A DNA stretch of 64,000 nucleotides from Hydrogenovibrio sp. 3SP14C1 (GCF_029625905.1 NZ_JARTLM010000003.1:1-64000); one strand, 5' to 3'. Positions 17,812 to 27,865 are shown, counted from the first letter of the stretch. Program-made: numbers and translations. Notes: generated from the sequence alone by a model not told the origin.

Positions 17812-19161
17812 ATGATTGAAAAAATTCTGATTGCCAACCGCGGAGAAATCGCACTACGCGTGCTAAGAGCCTGTAAAGAAATGGGCATCAAAACGGTCGC
17901 AGTCCACTCCACCGCGGATGCTAACCTTAAACATGTTTTACTGGCTGATGAGTCTGTCTGTATTGGACCGGCACCCTCTTCTGAAAGTTACCTGAATATT
18001 CCAGCCATTATTTCGGCGGCAGAAATTACCGATGCTGAAGCCATTCACCCCGGCTATGGTTTTTTATCAGAGAACGCCGACTTTGCCGAGCGCGTTGAAG
18101 AAAGTGGCTTTATTTTTATGGGGCCTAAAGCGGAAACCATTCGCGTTATGGGTGATAAAGTTTCAGCCATCCGTGCAATGAAAGCCGCAGGTGTGCCAAC
18201 AGTTCCTGGTTCAGGCGGCCCATTAAGTGATGATGAAGACGCTAACAAACAACTGGCTAAAGAGATTGGCTACCCAATCATCATCAAGGCCTCTGGCGGC
18301 GGTGGCGGACGTGGGATGCGTGTTGTTCATACCGAATCAAACTTAATCAAATCGATTCAATTGACTAAGTCAGAAGCCAGTAGTTTCTTCGGAAACCCAG
18401 AAGTGTATATGGAAAAATTCCTAGAAACGCCTCGCCACATTGAAATTCAAGTGTTGGCCGACGGCCAAGGCAATGCTATTCACCTAGGAGAGCGGGATTG
18501 TTCTATGCAGCGCCGCCATCAAAAAGTGGTTGAAGAAGCACCTGCCCCTGGCATTACGGAAGAGCAGCGTAACCGTATTGGACAAGCCTGTGTTAACGCT
18601 TGCCTTGAAATCAACTATCGTGGCGCAGGAACTTTTGAGTTTTTATATGAAAACGGCGAATTTTATTTCATCGAAATGAATACTCGTTTACAGGTAGAAC
18701 ACCCAGTGACTGAACAAGTCACTGGTGTCGACTTAGTAAAAGCTCAGATTGAAATTGCAATGGGTAAACCGTTGAGTATTAAGCAAGAAGATATCATCAT
18801 TCGAGGCCACGCCATTGAGTGTCGTATTAATGCTGAAAACCCATCGAACAACTTCATTCCATCCCCCGGTAAAATCGAACGCTTGCACTTGGCGGGCGGC
18901 ATCGGCGTACGCTGGGACTCACATATCTACACAGGGTATCCGGTTCCACCACACTACGATTCAATGATTGGAAAACTGATCTGTTACGGACCAGACCGTA
19001 CTTCGGCGATTGCACGCATGGACACCGCTTTGGATGAACTGATTATCCAGGGAATCGAAACCAATATCCGTATGCAACGCGAAATCATGAATGACTTTGG
19101 TTTCTGCGAAGGGGAACAAAACATACATTACTTGGAGCATCGTTTAGAGCACCTTGTGTAA
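17812..19161 (+). CDS. accC: Acetyl-CoA carboxylase biotin carboxylase subunit
   Basis: ATP-dependent carboxylation of biotin on AccB using bicarbonate. 449 residues, standard length. Features: N-terminal [35 protein letters not shown], the ATP-grasp glycine loop [14 protein letters not shown] at about residue 159-172, [18 protein letters not shown], the metal ligand strand [18 protein letters not shown] at about 285, and the C-terminal [16 protein letters not shown]. It is the last gene of aroQ-accBC and is followed by an intrinsic terminator. Confidence 0.97.
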   Translation: MIEKILIANRGEIALRVLRACKEMGIKTVAVHSTADANLKHVLLADESVCIGPAPSSESYLNIPAIISAAEITDAEAIHPGYGFLSENADFAERVEESGFIFMGPKAETIRVMGDKVSAIRAMKAAGVPTVPGSGGPLSDDEDANKQLAKEIGYPIIIKASGGGGGRGMRVVHTESNLIKSIQLTKSEASSFFGNPEVYMEKFLETPRHIEIQVLADGQGNAIHLGERDCSMQRRHQKVVEEAPAPGITEEQRNRIGQACVNACLEINYRGAGTFEFLYENGEFYFIEMNTRLQVEHPVTEQVTGVDLVKAQIEIAMGKPLSIKQEDIIIRGHAIECRINAENPSNNFIPSPGKIERLHLAGGIGVRWDSHIYTGYPVPPHYDSMIGKLICYGPDRTSAIARMDTALDELIIQGIETNIRMQREIMNDFGFCEGEQNIHYLEHRLEHLV

Positions 19162-19191
19162 CCCCTCTTTCGTATAAAAAACCATTTAATC

Positions 19192-19235
19192 AACCACGTC
19201 GAGCCTGTAATTTAATTATTGGCGGCGTGGTTTTT
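19192..19235 (+). terminator. Terminator after accC
   Basis: AACCACG at 19192-19198 pairs with CGTGGTT at 19226-19232, extended inward by an imperfect GCC/GGC pairing, and a T-run follows. The loop is AT-rich and about 15 bases. The prmA start is only 18 bases further on. Confidence 0.7.
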
Positions 19236-19252
19236 ACGTTTAAAGGACCCAT

Positions 19253-20140
19253 ATGGCCTGGATTCAAATTAACACTACTGTTTCGGAAGCACTCGCAGAA
19301 CCTTTATCGGATGCTTTCATGGAGGTCAATGCCGCTTCAGTCACGTTTGCGGATGCAAAAGACCAACCGATTTTCGAACCTGAAATCGGCACAACCCCCA
19401 TTTGGAGTCAAACAAAGGTCATTGGCCTATTTGATGCGGAAGCAGACATTCCAGCCACGATTGAACAGCTAAATACTTTAATACCTCAAGTGCCTTCTTC
19501 TGCTTATACCATTGAGCCCTTGGAAGATAAAGATTGGGTCCGCGCCTGGATGGATCAGTTCCAGCCGATGCAATTTGGATCACGTTTATGGATTGTACCC
19601 AGCTGGTGTGATATTCCCGAACCGAATGCCGTTAATCTTATGCTGGACCCAGGCATGGCGTTTGGAACCGGCACCCACCCAACAACCTCTTTATGTCTCA
19701 CCTGGCTAGATCAAAACCCGCCAAAAAATTTAAACGTGATTGATTACGGCTGTGGTTCTGGTGTCTTGGCTCTGGCGGCTGAAAAACTGGGCGCGAATGA
19801 TGTCAAAGGCACGGACATTGACCCACAAGCCATTATTGCCAGCCAACAAAACGCCGAAAGAAATAACGCGACAATTGCATTTCAGCTGGTTAAAAACTTT
19901 CAATCTGAACCGGTTGACTTATTAATTGCCAACATTCTTGCAGGCCCGCTCAAAGAACTTGCGCCAGAGTTTATTCGATTGATGAAACCGCATGCCACGT
20001 TGGTTTTATCGGGTTTATTAAGTAATCAAGCAGCGGATTTGATTACCTTTTATCAGCAACAAGGATTTAAATTCGTGGCGCAAAATGATTTGGATGAATG
20101 GTCGCAACTCAGCTTTATCAAACAAACACCCTCTGACTAG
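19253..20140 (+). CDS. prmA: Ribosomal protein L11 methyltransferase
   Basis: AdoMet-dependent trimethylation of ribosomal protein L11. 295 residues. The N-terminal substrate-recognition domain starts MAWIQINTTVSEALAEPLSD; the catalytic domain begins about residue 120 with the PrmA signature LDPGMAFGTGTHPTTSLCL, then VIDYGCGSGVLALAAEKLGA (motif I) and LLIANILAGPL (motif IV). It heads the common order prmA-dusB-fis; dusB begins 9 bases after it ends. Confidence 0.95.
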   Translation: MAWIQINTTVSEALAEPLSDAFMEVNAASVTFADAKDQPIFEPEIGTTPIWSQTKVIGLFDAEADIPATIEQLNTLIPQVPSSAYTIEPLEDKDWVRAWMDQFQPMQFGSRLWIVPSWCDIPEPNAVNLMLDPGMAFGTGTHPTTSLCLTWLDQNPPKNLNVIDYGCGSGVLALAAEKLGANDVKGTDIDPQAIIASQQNAERNNATIAFQLVKNFQSEPVDLLIANILAGPLKELAPEFIRLMKPHATLVLSGLLSNQAADLITFYQQQGFKFVAQNDLDEWSQLSFIKQTPSD

Positions 20141-20149
20141 TTTTGCAGC

Positions 20150-21112
20150 ATGATGACGTTATTTGACTCTGAAACACCAACGATTGCCCTCGCACCAATG
20201 GCAGGCATCACTGATAGAGTTTATCGTGATATCTGTCGTGAATCAGGCGCGAACTATGCCGTTTCAGAAATGGTCGCCTCAAAAAAACAGTTGCGGGAGT
20301 CTGCTAAATCTTCAACGCGTCATGCTGATAAAACTGAACTCTCACCCCGCATAGTCCAGTTATTGGGCACACATCCACAGGAGTTGGTGGATGCCGCTTT
20401 ATGGCAGCAAGCTCAAGGAGCAGACATCATTGACCTCAACATGGGCTGCCCTGCCAAAAAAGTATGTGATGTCGCCGCAGGCTCGGCCTTAATGGGCAAA
20501 CCTGAATTAGTTTCAGATATTTTTAAAAGCCTGACCGAAGCGGTTGAGTTGCCGGTAACGGTTAAAATTCGAACCGGAACAGATACTGAGAATATCAATG
20601 CCATCGAAATCGCCAGACTGGCGCAAGAATCAGGGCTTAAAGCGATTACAATACATGGGCGCACCCGTGCAGACAAATTTAATGGTCAAGCCGAGTATGA
20701 CACCATCAAAGCTGTAAAACAGGCGGTTGAAATCCCTGTTATTGCAAACGGTGATATTTGCAGCCCAAAAGAGGCTCAATTTGTATTAAAATATACCGGT
20801 TCAGATGGAATTATGATTGGCCGAGCCGCGCAAGGATATCCTTGGATTTTCAGAGAGATAGCACACTTTTTAAAAACAGGAGAGCTTTTATCTCCTCCCA
20901 GTTTCGCTGAGTTTCACCAAGTGATGATCCGACATTTTACGGAACTGGATGTGCTTTACGGCAACCATTTAGGTCATAAAATTGCTCGAAAACATCTGGG
21001 CTGGTATAGCCAATACCTTCCTAATGGTAAAGAGCTAAGAAAAAAATTTAATCGGCTTGAGAGCACTCAGGCGCAACTCAACTTAATCAACCATTACTTT
21101 GATACTTTATGA
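20150..21112 (+). CDS. dusB: tRNA-dihydrouridine synthase B
   Basis: FMN- and NADPH-dependent reduction of uridine in the tRNA D-loop. 320 residues. Seen: LAPMAGITDRVYRDICRESG (residues 15-34), DLNMGCPAKKV with the catalytic Cys at about residue 103, ITIHGRTRADKF with the conserved Lys/His, PVIANGDICSPKEA and GIMIGRAAQGYPWIF binding the FMN phosphate. Two ATG codons occur close together at the start (20150 and 20153); the first is used here. It overlaps fis by four bases (ATGA), the arrangement that in E. coli drives fis expression from the dusB promoter. Confidence 0.95.
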   Translation: MMTLFDSETPTIALAPMAGITDRVYRDICRESGANYAVSEMVASKKQLRESAKSSTRHADKTELSPRIVQLLGTHPQELVDAALWQQAQGADIIDLNMGCPAKKVCDVAAGSALMGKPELVSDIFKSLTEAVELPVTVKIRTGTDTENINAIEIARLAQESGLKAITIHGRTRADKFNGQAEYDTIKAVKQAVEIPVIANGDICSPKEAQFVLKYTGSDGIMIGRAAQGYPWIFREIAHFLKTGELLSPPSFAEFHQVMIRHFTELDVLYGNHLGHKIARKHLGWYSQYLPNGKELRKKFNRLESTQAQLNLINHYFDTL

Positions 21113-21372
21113 CATTACAATCCGATAACAGTCCTGCGAATCAGGCACTCAGCGCACATGTCACCACGACGCTGAAAAATTATTTCGAAACACTGGAAGG
21201 CGAAGTGCCAAGTGATGTTTATCAAATGGTGATCAGCCAGGTCGAGCGCCCGCTAATCGAGTTTGTGTTAAACGAAACCGCTTTTAATCAAAGTCGATCC
21301 GCTGAGATATTGGGTATCAACCGTAATACCTTAAGAAAAAAAATGCAGCTTTACAAAATAGTGCAAGCATAA
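21109..21372 (+). CDS. fis: Nucleoid-associated DNA-bending protein Fis
   Basis: Small DNA-bending global regulator. 87 residues. The C-terminal helix-turn-helix is clear in NQSRSAEILGINRNTLRKKM (about residues 62-81), nearly the standard Fis sequence. The N-terminal part has YFETLEGEVPSDVYQMVIS, the dimer core. It overlaps dusB by four bases and so depends on dusB translation or the dusB promoter. purH follows after 64 bases. Confidence 0.95.
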   Translation: MTLQSDNSPANQALSAHVTTTLKNYFETLEGEVPSDVYQMVISQVERPLIEFVLNETAFNQSRSAEILGINRNTLRKKMQLYKIVQA

Positions 21373-21436
21373 AAACAAATTCGCCTATGACAGGCACCCC
21401 TTTTACTGACTAACCAATTTTGGAGAAAAATCCCTT

Positions 21437-22999
21437 ATGAAACCTGTTCGCCGCGCCCTGATTAGCGTCTCAGATAAAAATGGCATTTTAGAGTTTGCCA
21501 AATCTTTAACCGCTATGGATGTTGCCATATTGTCAACCGGAGGGACTTATAAAGTACTTTCTGAAGCAGGCTTACCGGTGACGGAAGTTTCTGAATATAC
21601 AGGATTCCCAGAAATGATGGATGGTCGAGTCAAAACACTTCACCCAAAAATTCATGGCGGATTATTAGGTCGACGCGGAACAGATGATGCCGTTATGACT
21701 GAACATGGCATCGACCCAATCGACATGGTGGTGGTTAATTTATATCCTTTCGAAGCGACTGTTGCCAATCCAGATTGTTCTTTAGAAGATGCGATTGAAA
21801 ATATCGATATTGGTGGCCCGACAATGCTTCGATCTGCAGCAAAAAATCATAAGGACGTTGCTGTCGTAACCAACCCTCAAGATTACGCGCGTATCTTAGA
21901 GGAAATGGAATCGAATGACGGTCAGTTGTCTCACGCAACGCGCTTTGACCTAGCCATCAAAACATTTGAGCAAACTGCTCGTTATGATGGGGCGATTTCA
22001 AACTATTTCGGTACGATGTTCAGCGAAGACAAAGACGATACTTTCCCAAGAACCTACAACACGCAGTTTGTGAAAAAACAATCCATGCGTTACGGGGAAA
22101 ACCCACATCAGTCTGCCGCTTTCTATACAGAACGCAACCCAACCGAAGCATCTATTTCAACCGCGACACAGCTACAAGGCAAGGCTTTGTCTTTCAACAA
22201 CATCGCCGATACAGATGCCGCGCTGGAACTGGTTAAAACCTTTGATGAAACAGCTTGTGTCATTGTTAAGCATGCTAACCCTTGTGGTGTTTCCATTGGT
22301 GAAAATGTTTTTGAAGCCTATGATCGCGCTTATAAAACCGACCCGACTTCTGCTTTTGGTGGCATTATTGCCTTTAACCGCGCACTCGATAAAGAAACTG
22401 CTCAAGCCATTATTGAGCGCCAATTTGTCGAAGTCATCATCGCACCGAATGTGTCAGAAGATGCAAAAAACGTGATTGCCGCAAAACAAAATGTTCGTTT
22501 GCTGATTTGTGGTGACTTAGGTGTACAAGAAGCCGCTTATGACTACAAACGCGTTACCGGTGGCTTACTGGTTCAAGACCGTGATTTAGGATACGTAACT
22601 GAAGAAGACCTTAAAGTCGTTACAAAACGAACACCAAGTGAAAAAGAAATGGCGGACTTACAATTTGCCTGGAAAGTCGCAAAATACGTCAAGTCCAATG
22701 CCATTGTTTACGTTAAAGATGGCATGACCATTGGCGTGGGAGCAGGCCAAATGAGCCGTGTCTATTCTGCGAAAATTGCCGGTATCAAAGCGGCTGACGA
22801 AGGTCTTGAAGTCCCGGGTTCCGTTATGGCTTCAGATGCGTTTTTTCCATTTAGAGATGGGATTGATGCTGCAGCAGAAGCTGGCATAACTGCCGTGATC
22901 CACCCAGGTGGATCAATGCGTGACCAAGAAGTGATTGATGCTGCTGATGAACACGGCATCGCGATGGTCTTTACAGGTATGCGTCACTTTAAACATTAA
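21437..22999 (+). CDS. purH: Bifunctional AICAR formyltransferase / IMP cyclohydrolase
   Basis: The final two steps of IMP synthesis. 520 residues. The N-terminal methylglyoxal-synthase-like IMP cyclohydrolase domain (about 1-200) starts [20 protein letters not shown] and has STGGTYKVL and [17 protein letters not shown]; the AICAR transformylase domain follows with [39 protein letters not shown] and ends [35 protein letters not shown] precedes the ATG. It pairs with purD downstream, separated by a structured 159-base gap. Confidence 0.96.
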   Translation: MKPVRRALISVSDKNGILEFAKSLTAMDVAILSTGGTYKVLSEAGLPVTEVSEYTGFPEMMDGRVKTLHPKIHGGLLGRRGTDDAVMTEHGIDPIDMVVVNLYPFEATVANPDCSLEDAIENIDIGGPTMLRSAAKNHKDVAVVTNPQDYARILEEMESNDGQLSHATRFDLAIKTFEQTARYDGAISNYFGTMFSEDKDDTFPRTYNTQFVKKQSMRYGENPHQSAAFYTERNPTEASISTATQLQGKALSFNNIADTDAALELVKTFDETACVIVKHANPCGVSIGENVFEAYDRAYKTDPTSAFGGIIAFNRALDKETAQAIIERQFVEVIIAPNVSEDAKNVIAAKQNVRLLICGDLGVQEAAYDYKRVTGGLLVQDRDLGYVTEEDLKVVTKRTPSEKEMADLQFAWKVAKYVKSNAIVYVKDGMTIGVGAGQMSRVYSAKIAGIKAADEGLEVPGSVMASDAFFPFRDGIDAAAEAGITAVIHPGGSMRDQEVIDAADEHGIAMVFTGMRHFKH

Positions 23000-23007
23000 T
23001 CCTGTTC

Positions 23008-23125
23008 GGAAGGGCTTATTTACTTGATCTCAGCGTTGGGATTGAACTTCCAGTGCTCACGTACCTTTAGTACGCTGCGCTCGGGCTTTCAACCCCGCCT
23101 TGACCTTAAGCAAAACGCTCCTTCC
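23008..23125. repeat. Large imperfect inverted repeat between purH and purD (REP/MITE-like)
   Basis: The gap can fold as nested stems: outer GGAAGGGC at 23008-23015 with GCTCCTTCC at 23117-23125, a middle GGGATTGAA/TTCAACCCC pair, and an inner CGTAC (23060-23064) and GTACG (23070-23074) around CTTTA, with alternating mismatches. The middle part (TGCTCACGTAC...GTACGCTGCGCTC) looks like dispersed palindromic elements found between genes in other gammaproteobacteria. A second copy is not in this window, so mobility is inference. It could also weaken purD expression relative to purH. Confidence 0.5.
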
Positions 23126-23158
23126 TCTTGAATTTGGAATAAACAAGAGAAAATTTAA

Positions 23159-24451
23159 ATGAATGTACTTATTATTGGAAGTGGTGGTCGCGAACATGCC
23201 TTGGCATGGAAAACCATTCAATCAGATAAAGTCTCAAAAGTATTTGTAGCGCCTGGCAACGCTGGAACAGCGCTAGAAGACAATATCGAAAATGTAGATA
23301 TTGCCGTCGAAAATCTACCAGGCCTGGTGGATTTTGCTCAAAACAATGCCATTGAATTAACGATTGTAGGTCCTGAAGTCCCGCTCGTACTTGGTGTGGT
23401 AGATGCCTTTGAAGCAGCGGGTCTAAAGTGCTTTGGCCCAAGTAAAGGCGCAGCACAATTGGAAGGCTCTAAAGCGTTTTCAAAAGACTTTTTAGCAAAG
23501 CACAACATTCCAACAGCGGCTTATTCCGTGTTCACCGACATTCCACCCGCGGTGGCATATATCGAAGAAATGGGTGCACCAATCGTCATTAAAGCGGATG
23601 GATTAGCCGCAGGAAAAGGCGTTATCCTGGCGGAAACCAATGCAGAAGCCATTGCTGCGGTAGAAGATATGCTAGCGGGCAATAAATTTGGTGATGCTGG
23701 TGCACGTGTCGTTATTGAAGAGTTCCTAGTCGGTGAAGAAGCAAGCTTTATCGTAATGGCTGATGGTGAAAACATCTTACCGATGGCAACCTCTCAAGAC
23801 CATAAGGCAAGAAACAATGATGACACAGGCCCTAACACCGGAGGCATGGGTGCTTATACACCTGCCCCGGTAGTGACGCGTAAAATTCACGATCGCATTA
23901 TGAAGGAAGTGATTCGCCCAACCGTGGATGGTATGGCAAAAGACGGCCTACCTTATACGGGATTTTTATATGCCGGAATCATGATTGCAGAGGATGGAAC
24001 CCCTAAAGTACTTGAATTTAACTGCCGCTTTGGTGATCCGGAAACACAACCGATTATGATGCGTTTACAATCCGACTTATCTGAGCTGTGTTTAGCAGCG
24101 TTAGATAAAAAACTGGATAGCGTGACGGCCAAATGGGATTCTCGCCCAGCATTAGGGGTTGTTTTGGCAGCAGGAGGGTATCCTGATGAGTATCGTAAAG
24201 GGGATGTTATTAAAGGCATTGAAGATGCCAACAATACCGATACTAAAGTCTTTCACGCGGGCACTCGCTTAGATGAACAGGGGCAATTGGTGACCTCAGG
24301 CGGACGTGTTTTATGCATCACTGCCTTGGGCGAAAACGTGACAGACGCTCAAAAACGAGCCTATGAAGGGGTTGCGAAAATCCACTGGAATGAAGTCTAT
24401 TACCGTACCGACATTGGTCACCGTGCCGTGAAGCGCGAAGCCATCAGTTAA
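23159..24451 (+). CDS. purD: Phosphoribosylamine-glycine ligase
   Basis: Second step of purine synthesis, joining glycine to phosphoribosylamine with ATP. 430 residues. N-terminal MNVLIIGSGGREHALAWK, GPEVPLVLGVVDAFE and CFGPSKGAAQLEGSKAFSKD; ATP-grasp core VIKADGLAAGKGV at about residue 142; HKARNNDDTGPNTGGMGAY at about residue 215; metal site LEFNCRFGDPETQ. A full CCAGGCCTGG palindrome is in frame at 23318-23327, encoding part of LPGLV. Ends at an intrinsic terminator. Confidence 0.96.
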   Translation: MNVLIIGSGGREHALAWKTIQSDKVSKVFVAPGNAGTALEDNIENVDIAVENLPGLVDFAQNNAIELTIVGPEVPLVLGVVDAFEAAGLKCFGPSKGAAQLEGSKAFSKDFLAKHNIPTAAYSVFTDIPPAVAYIEEMGAPIVIKADGLAAGKGVILAETNAEAIAAVEDMLAGNKFGDAGARVVIEEFLVGEEASFIVMADGENILPMATSQDHKARNNDDTGPNTGGMGAYTPAPVVTRKIHDRIMKEVIRPTVDGMAKDGLPYTGFLYAGIMIAEDGTPKVLEFNCRFGDPETQPIMMRLQSDLSELCLAALDKKLDSVTAKWDSRPALGVVLAAGGYPDEYRKGDVIKGIEDANNTDTKVFHAGTRLDEQGQLVTSGGRVLCITALGENVTDAQKRAYEGVAKIHWNEVYYRTDIGHRAVKREAIS

Positions 24452-24472
24452 CAAAGCGATTACTTCTTTCCT

Positions 24473-24498
24473 AAAAAGCACTCATCGAGTGCTTTTTT
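24473..24498 (+). terminator. Terminator after purD
   Basis: AAAAAGCACTC at 24473-24483 pairs with GAGTGCTTTTT around an ATC loop, with a seven-T run. It closes the pur operon. Confidence 0.92.
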
Positions 24499-24554
24499 TA
24501 TGCCTGCATTTTCGGTATAGTTAAATAATGGTTATTCATTAAGGAATTTTACCC

Positions 24555-24836
24555 ATGTCTGAACTACAATCCGTTCACAATTACTACGAAAGACCGGTCT
24601 TTAACCATATCCAAGAACATTATTTGGCGGTAGGATTAACCGAAAACCAATTGGCAGACATGGCATGTATCGCACTCAACCGAATTGCACCACGTTACAT
24701 CCGTCATGATATCGACATGTCGTTTTACATGTCTGCAGAGGAATACCAGGAAATCCAAATACGGGTTACAAAGGCCGTTAAAAAAGCCTATAAAAAGGTC
24801 AAAAAATTAGATAGTTTGAAAGAAGAACAAGAATAG
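24555..24836 (+). CDS. ComFB-like small protein
   Basis: A 93-residue soluble protein. The pattern SVHNYYERPVFNHIQEHYL, then LADMACIALNRIAPRYIRHD and YQEIQIRVTKAVKKA fits the late-competence ComFB family (DIACLALNxLPPRYVRHD in other members). Cyanobacterial members bind cyclic dinucleotides; the Bacillus protein has no settled role. A clear AAGGA lies about 9 bases before the ATG. It stands alone between purD and the leftward CO2-fixation operon. Family call from memory of the motif. Confidence 0.78.
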   Translation: MSELQSVHNYYERPVFNHIQEHYLAVGLTENQLADMACIALNRIAPRYIRHDIDMSFYMSAEEYQEIQIRVTKAVKKAYKKVKKLDSLKEEQE

Positions 24837-24930
24837 ACACTACTGATTAATTAACTTCATGCTTCAAGAAAGGAATGTGTTAAATAATTTAGCGTGTTTC
24901 TATTAAATTGATTTCTTTAATCGCCTTACA

Positions 24931-24957
24931 TAAAAAAGGCTGCGCGAAGGCAGCCTT
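24931..24957 (-). terminator. Terminator of the leftward cbbLS-cbbQO operon
   Basis: AAGGCTGC at 24936-24943 pairs with GCAGCCTT at 24950-24957; on the minus strand a run of six T follows the stem. It lies about 25 bases beyond the stop of the 177-aa gene that closes the operon. Confidence 0.9.
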
Positions 24958-24980
24958 GATAACAGAATAGCTTAACAAAC

Positions 24981-25514
24981 TTACTCCATCGCGCTGAAGC
25001 GACACACATTAACACTGATATAGTCGCCGTAAGCCGTTCCTGATTGAACCCAATTTTTAATTTTGTTCGCTCTTGCCAGCGGTTTAATATGGTCTTCAAT
25101 CGTCATAAACATCCCATACTTAAACCGAGGACTTGACGCGTCTTCAGAAATCAGTTCACCGTCTTCCACAAACAGGACACGCTCCGGCTCGCCATTAGGC
25201 GTCGCTGAAAAAGCATCTGGACCATATTCTTCAAATAGTTTATTCAAACTGCGATCAAAGTATTGACGACTCACCGGGTTAAACTGGTAATACTCTTTCA
25301 AAAGAGCTTCTGCATTCTTTATTAAAAAAGATTTAATCTCAGCCGAAGATTTAAAAGGGTCTTCTGCCAATTCATAAATAACATAAGCACTGTCTGCTCT
25401 TCCTGTAGTTAATGCCACATCATTTTCAACAATAATGGCATCCCCATCAAGCACGAGTTGAAGATCATCCTCACCTAACTGCTCGACGGCTTCAATAAAC
25501 TGCTGTGCTTTCAT
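24981..25514 (-). CDS. Unknown 177-aa protein in the form I RuBisCO activase operon
   Basis: I do not recognise a family. The protein is acidic, without signal peptide or membrane helix. It starts MKAQQFIEAVEQLGEDDLQL, has a central helical stretch AEIKSFLIKNAEALLKEYYQ and ends with strand-like segments (YGMFMTIEDHIKPLARANKI, AYGDYISVNVCRF). It begins 17 bases after cbbO1 stops and is followed by the operon's terminator, so it must be made together with CbbQ1 and CbbO1. No equivalent follows cbbO2. A role with the form I activase or in CO2 response is a guess from location only. Confidence 0.75.
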   Translation of the reverse strand: MKAQQFIEAVEQLGEDDLQLVLDGDAIIVENDVALTTGRADSAYVIYELAEDPFKSSAEIKSFLIKNAEALLKEYYQFNPVSRQYFDRSLNKLFEEYGPDAFSATPNGEPERVLFVEDGELISEDASSPRFKYGMFMTIEDHIKPLARANKIKNWVQSGTAYGDYISVNVCRFSAME

Positions 25515-25531
25515 CTTATTTTAGGTTCCAA

Positions 25532-27865
25532 TTAAGTGGTTAAGTTTGCAAATAATTGCGGTAATTTTTCAGGCAATTTTAAGACGTTATCGACAATGGC
25601 ATAACGATTTTGACCGAAAATATTATGCACATACTTATCTGCATATTGGTCAATGGTTAAGCAATAGGAATAAATTCCTTTAGACTGAAGCTCTTCAACT
25701 GCCTTTTTCGCATCTTGTTTCAAATACTGACCATCTTTTTCATCAATATCCGCTGGCTCACCATCGGTAATCACCAACAACAGTTTTTGCTTGCTGGTTT
25801 GTTTTTCAAGGTAATTCCCAGCATGACGCATTGCGCCACCCATACGGGTTGATAACCCACCTTTCATTCCCGCAAGACGTGAATGAACATCTTGATCGAA
25901 TGGCTCATCAAACTGCTTGAATCGAGTATATTGCAGATCATGACGCCCGTCAGATGAGAATCCATGCACCGCAAATTGATCACCGATACCATTGATGGCA
26001 TGAGAAACCAATATAGCCGCTTCTTGCGTCACTTCAAGGATAGTCTTATCGCCTCCATCGACCATTTCATTAGTCGATTCAGATAAATCCAGTAAAACGA
26101 CCACGGAAACTTCACGGCTACGGATCACATTTTTCATTGTGATTCGTGGATCAGGTTCCTGCCCCATACGGATTGACGTAATCGCTTCTACACAGGCGTT
26201 TAAATCAAGCTCATCCCCATCTTCAATTCGACGAATACGCTGCAAACCAACGGCTTGTAACTTATCAACGATTTGCTTAATACGGTGTGCAATTCCTTTA
26301 TTCTGTTCCAGGATTCTGTCATACAACTGGGGATCACCTTTCTTCGCACGATGCTCGTACAAAGTGACCCAATTAGGACGGTTCAACTGAACACGGTAAT
26401 CCCACTCATGATAATGGAATGGATCTGAAACCGGTTCAATACCTTCCATCTCGTTATAAGAGAGTCCATTATCTTCATAAGGATAAAGCTCAGATCCCAA
26501 GACCCAAACTTCTTCATGGTCTATATCTACCAGTTCAGAGTCAATTTCATTGATCATTTCCATCAATGAAACAGTCTTACGAACGGTTTCTTGATGTGGC
26601 GCTCCGCCCCCTTCCATGTCCGCCCATTCATCAGTTGCCCAAACTAAACGGTTGTCATCACGATAGCCGAAACGTTGTTGACTGATATCCGTGAGAGATT
26701 CCCACTTAGACGTCGCTTTATTCAAGACGTTGTAAAGCAAAATCCCTAAATCCCAAGACCATTTTTCGTTATCCAGGTTCTCTTCGATTTCATTGTAGAA
26801 ACGCTCTGCAACGACCATCATTTGCTCGTCTTGCAAATCATGATTAACATCCATCAACTTCATCGCCAACTGCTCTAAACGATAAGCAGTCGACTTTTCG
26901 GGCAGTTCAGAAGCTTCCATACTGGCTTTAATGACTTTTTTCCAAAGCTTCTTCAGGCCTGGGAAATTTTTAATCGCATTGTATTCGACACGTGCATCTT
27001 CAATAAGCTCAATAAAGAAGGCTTGCTGAGGATTCAGCTGCTCCATCGAAATGGCTTCTTTGGTATACGCTAAATGCGATGCCATATGTGCTGCCATTGC
27101 GCGATACAGTTCGGCCCCTTTGATGTCTCCCAGATCATTCAAAGCATCCGGCAAGTGCATGGCCATATTTTCAAAATAAGGCTTAAAGTCATCATAGTCT
27201 GCTGCCGCAGGTCGAATAAAGAAGTCACGCGCCCAGAAAGCTCTCAAATAAAAGTTAATCGGCCGATGAAAATCGATGAACAAGGAACCTTTACGCTGTT
27301 GCTGAAAAACCGCTTTTGAGTCTTCAGATTCAAGCCCGAAGTAATCAATTTGCGCCTGAAAATTTCGAGCATGTGCTTGTGCACCCCACTGTGCCCAGCG
27401 TCTTAAACCAGAGACAGTCAGTTTTGACATCAAATCATCAATATTGCTCAACATTGGGCGCATGCCGCGAGGGGTTTTAGAACCAATCTGATAAACAAGT
27501 GCTAAATACTGTCTTAAAAGATCGATATCTCCTGTTCTTTCAGCCACAACTGGCAAAGAATCTAATACAAGTGAAACCACTTCTCCAGAGGTCACCGAAG
27601 ACAATTTCATGACGGTTTCAAGAATGTCATCCAGAATCTCATCATCAATTTTAGCAATCACTTGTGGCACGGCCTCAAGATAGCTAACGACAACCTGTTG
27701 ACCTTTTCCTAGGTAAGCAATTCCTTGTGCGTTTTGCAACCATGTTTCACGAGAAGCTTCATTCATATAATGCGAAGCTTCTTGAATCAATGAATCAAGC
27801 ATTTCTTCCAGTTGCGGCACACTTTCAATCAAGGATGCTTTGACTTCTTCAATATCAAAACTCAT
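25532..27865 (-). CDS. cbbO: RuBisCO activase adaptor CbbO (form I associated)
   Basis: With CbbQ it forms the Q2O-type activase that removes inhibitory sugar phosphates from RuBisCO; CbbO docks to the enzyme. 777 residues. The N-terminal two thirds are helical and have no close general relatives; the C-terminal ~200 residues form a von Willebrand A domain with MIDAS motif VVLLDLSESTNEM (DxSxS) at about residue 590, the Thr in GLSTRMGGAMRHAG and LLVITDGEPADID. It lies 105 bases after cbbQ1 and is followed by the unknown 177-aa gene. Confidence 0.93.
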   Translation of the reverse strand: MSFDIEEVKASLIESVPQLEEMLDSLIQEASHYMNEASRETWLQNAQGIAYLGKGQQVVVSYLEAVPQVIAKIDDEILDDILETVMKLSSVTSGEVVSLVLDSLPVVAERTGDIDLLRQYLALVYQIGSKTPRGMRPMLSNIDDLMSKLTVSGLRRWAQWGAQAHARNFQAQIDYFGLESEDSKAVFQQQRKGSLFIDFHRPINFYLRAFWARDFFIRPAAADYDDFKPYFENMAMHLPDALNDLGDIKGAELYRAMAAHMASHLAYTKEAISMEQLNPQQAFFIELIEDARVEYNAIKNFPGLKKLWKKVIKASMEASELPEKSTAYRLEQLAMKLMDVNHDLQDEQMMVVAERFYNEIEENLDNEKWSWDLGILLYNVLNKATSKWESLTDISQQRFGYRDDNRLVWATDEWADMEGGGAPHQETVRKTVSLMEMINEIDSELVDIDHEEVWVLGSELYPYEDNGLSYNEMEGIEPVSDPFHYHEWDYRVQLNRPNWVTLYEHRAKKGDPQLYDRILEQNKGIAHRIKQIVDKLQAVGLQRIRRIEDGDELDLNACVEAITSIRMGQEPDPRITMKNVIRSREVSVVVLLDLSESTNEMVDGGDKTILEVTQEAAILVSHAINGIGDQFAVHGFSSDGRHDLQYTRFKQFDEPFDQDVHSRLAGMKGGLSTRMGGAMRHAGNYLEKQTSKQKLLLVITDGEPADIDEKDGQYLKQDAKKAVEELQSKGIYSYCLTIDQYADKYVHNIFGQNRYAIVDNVLKLPEKLPQLFANLTT

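Noticed and set aside
23000-23158. Purine riboswitch between purH and purD
   Set aside because: The fold is a long imperfect hairpin, without the three-way junction and conserved loops of the purine aptamer, and it lies inside the operon and not before it.
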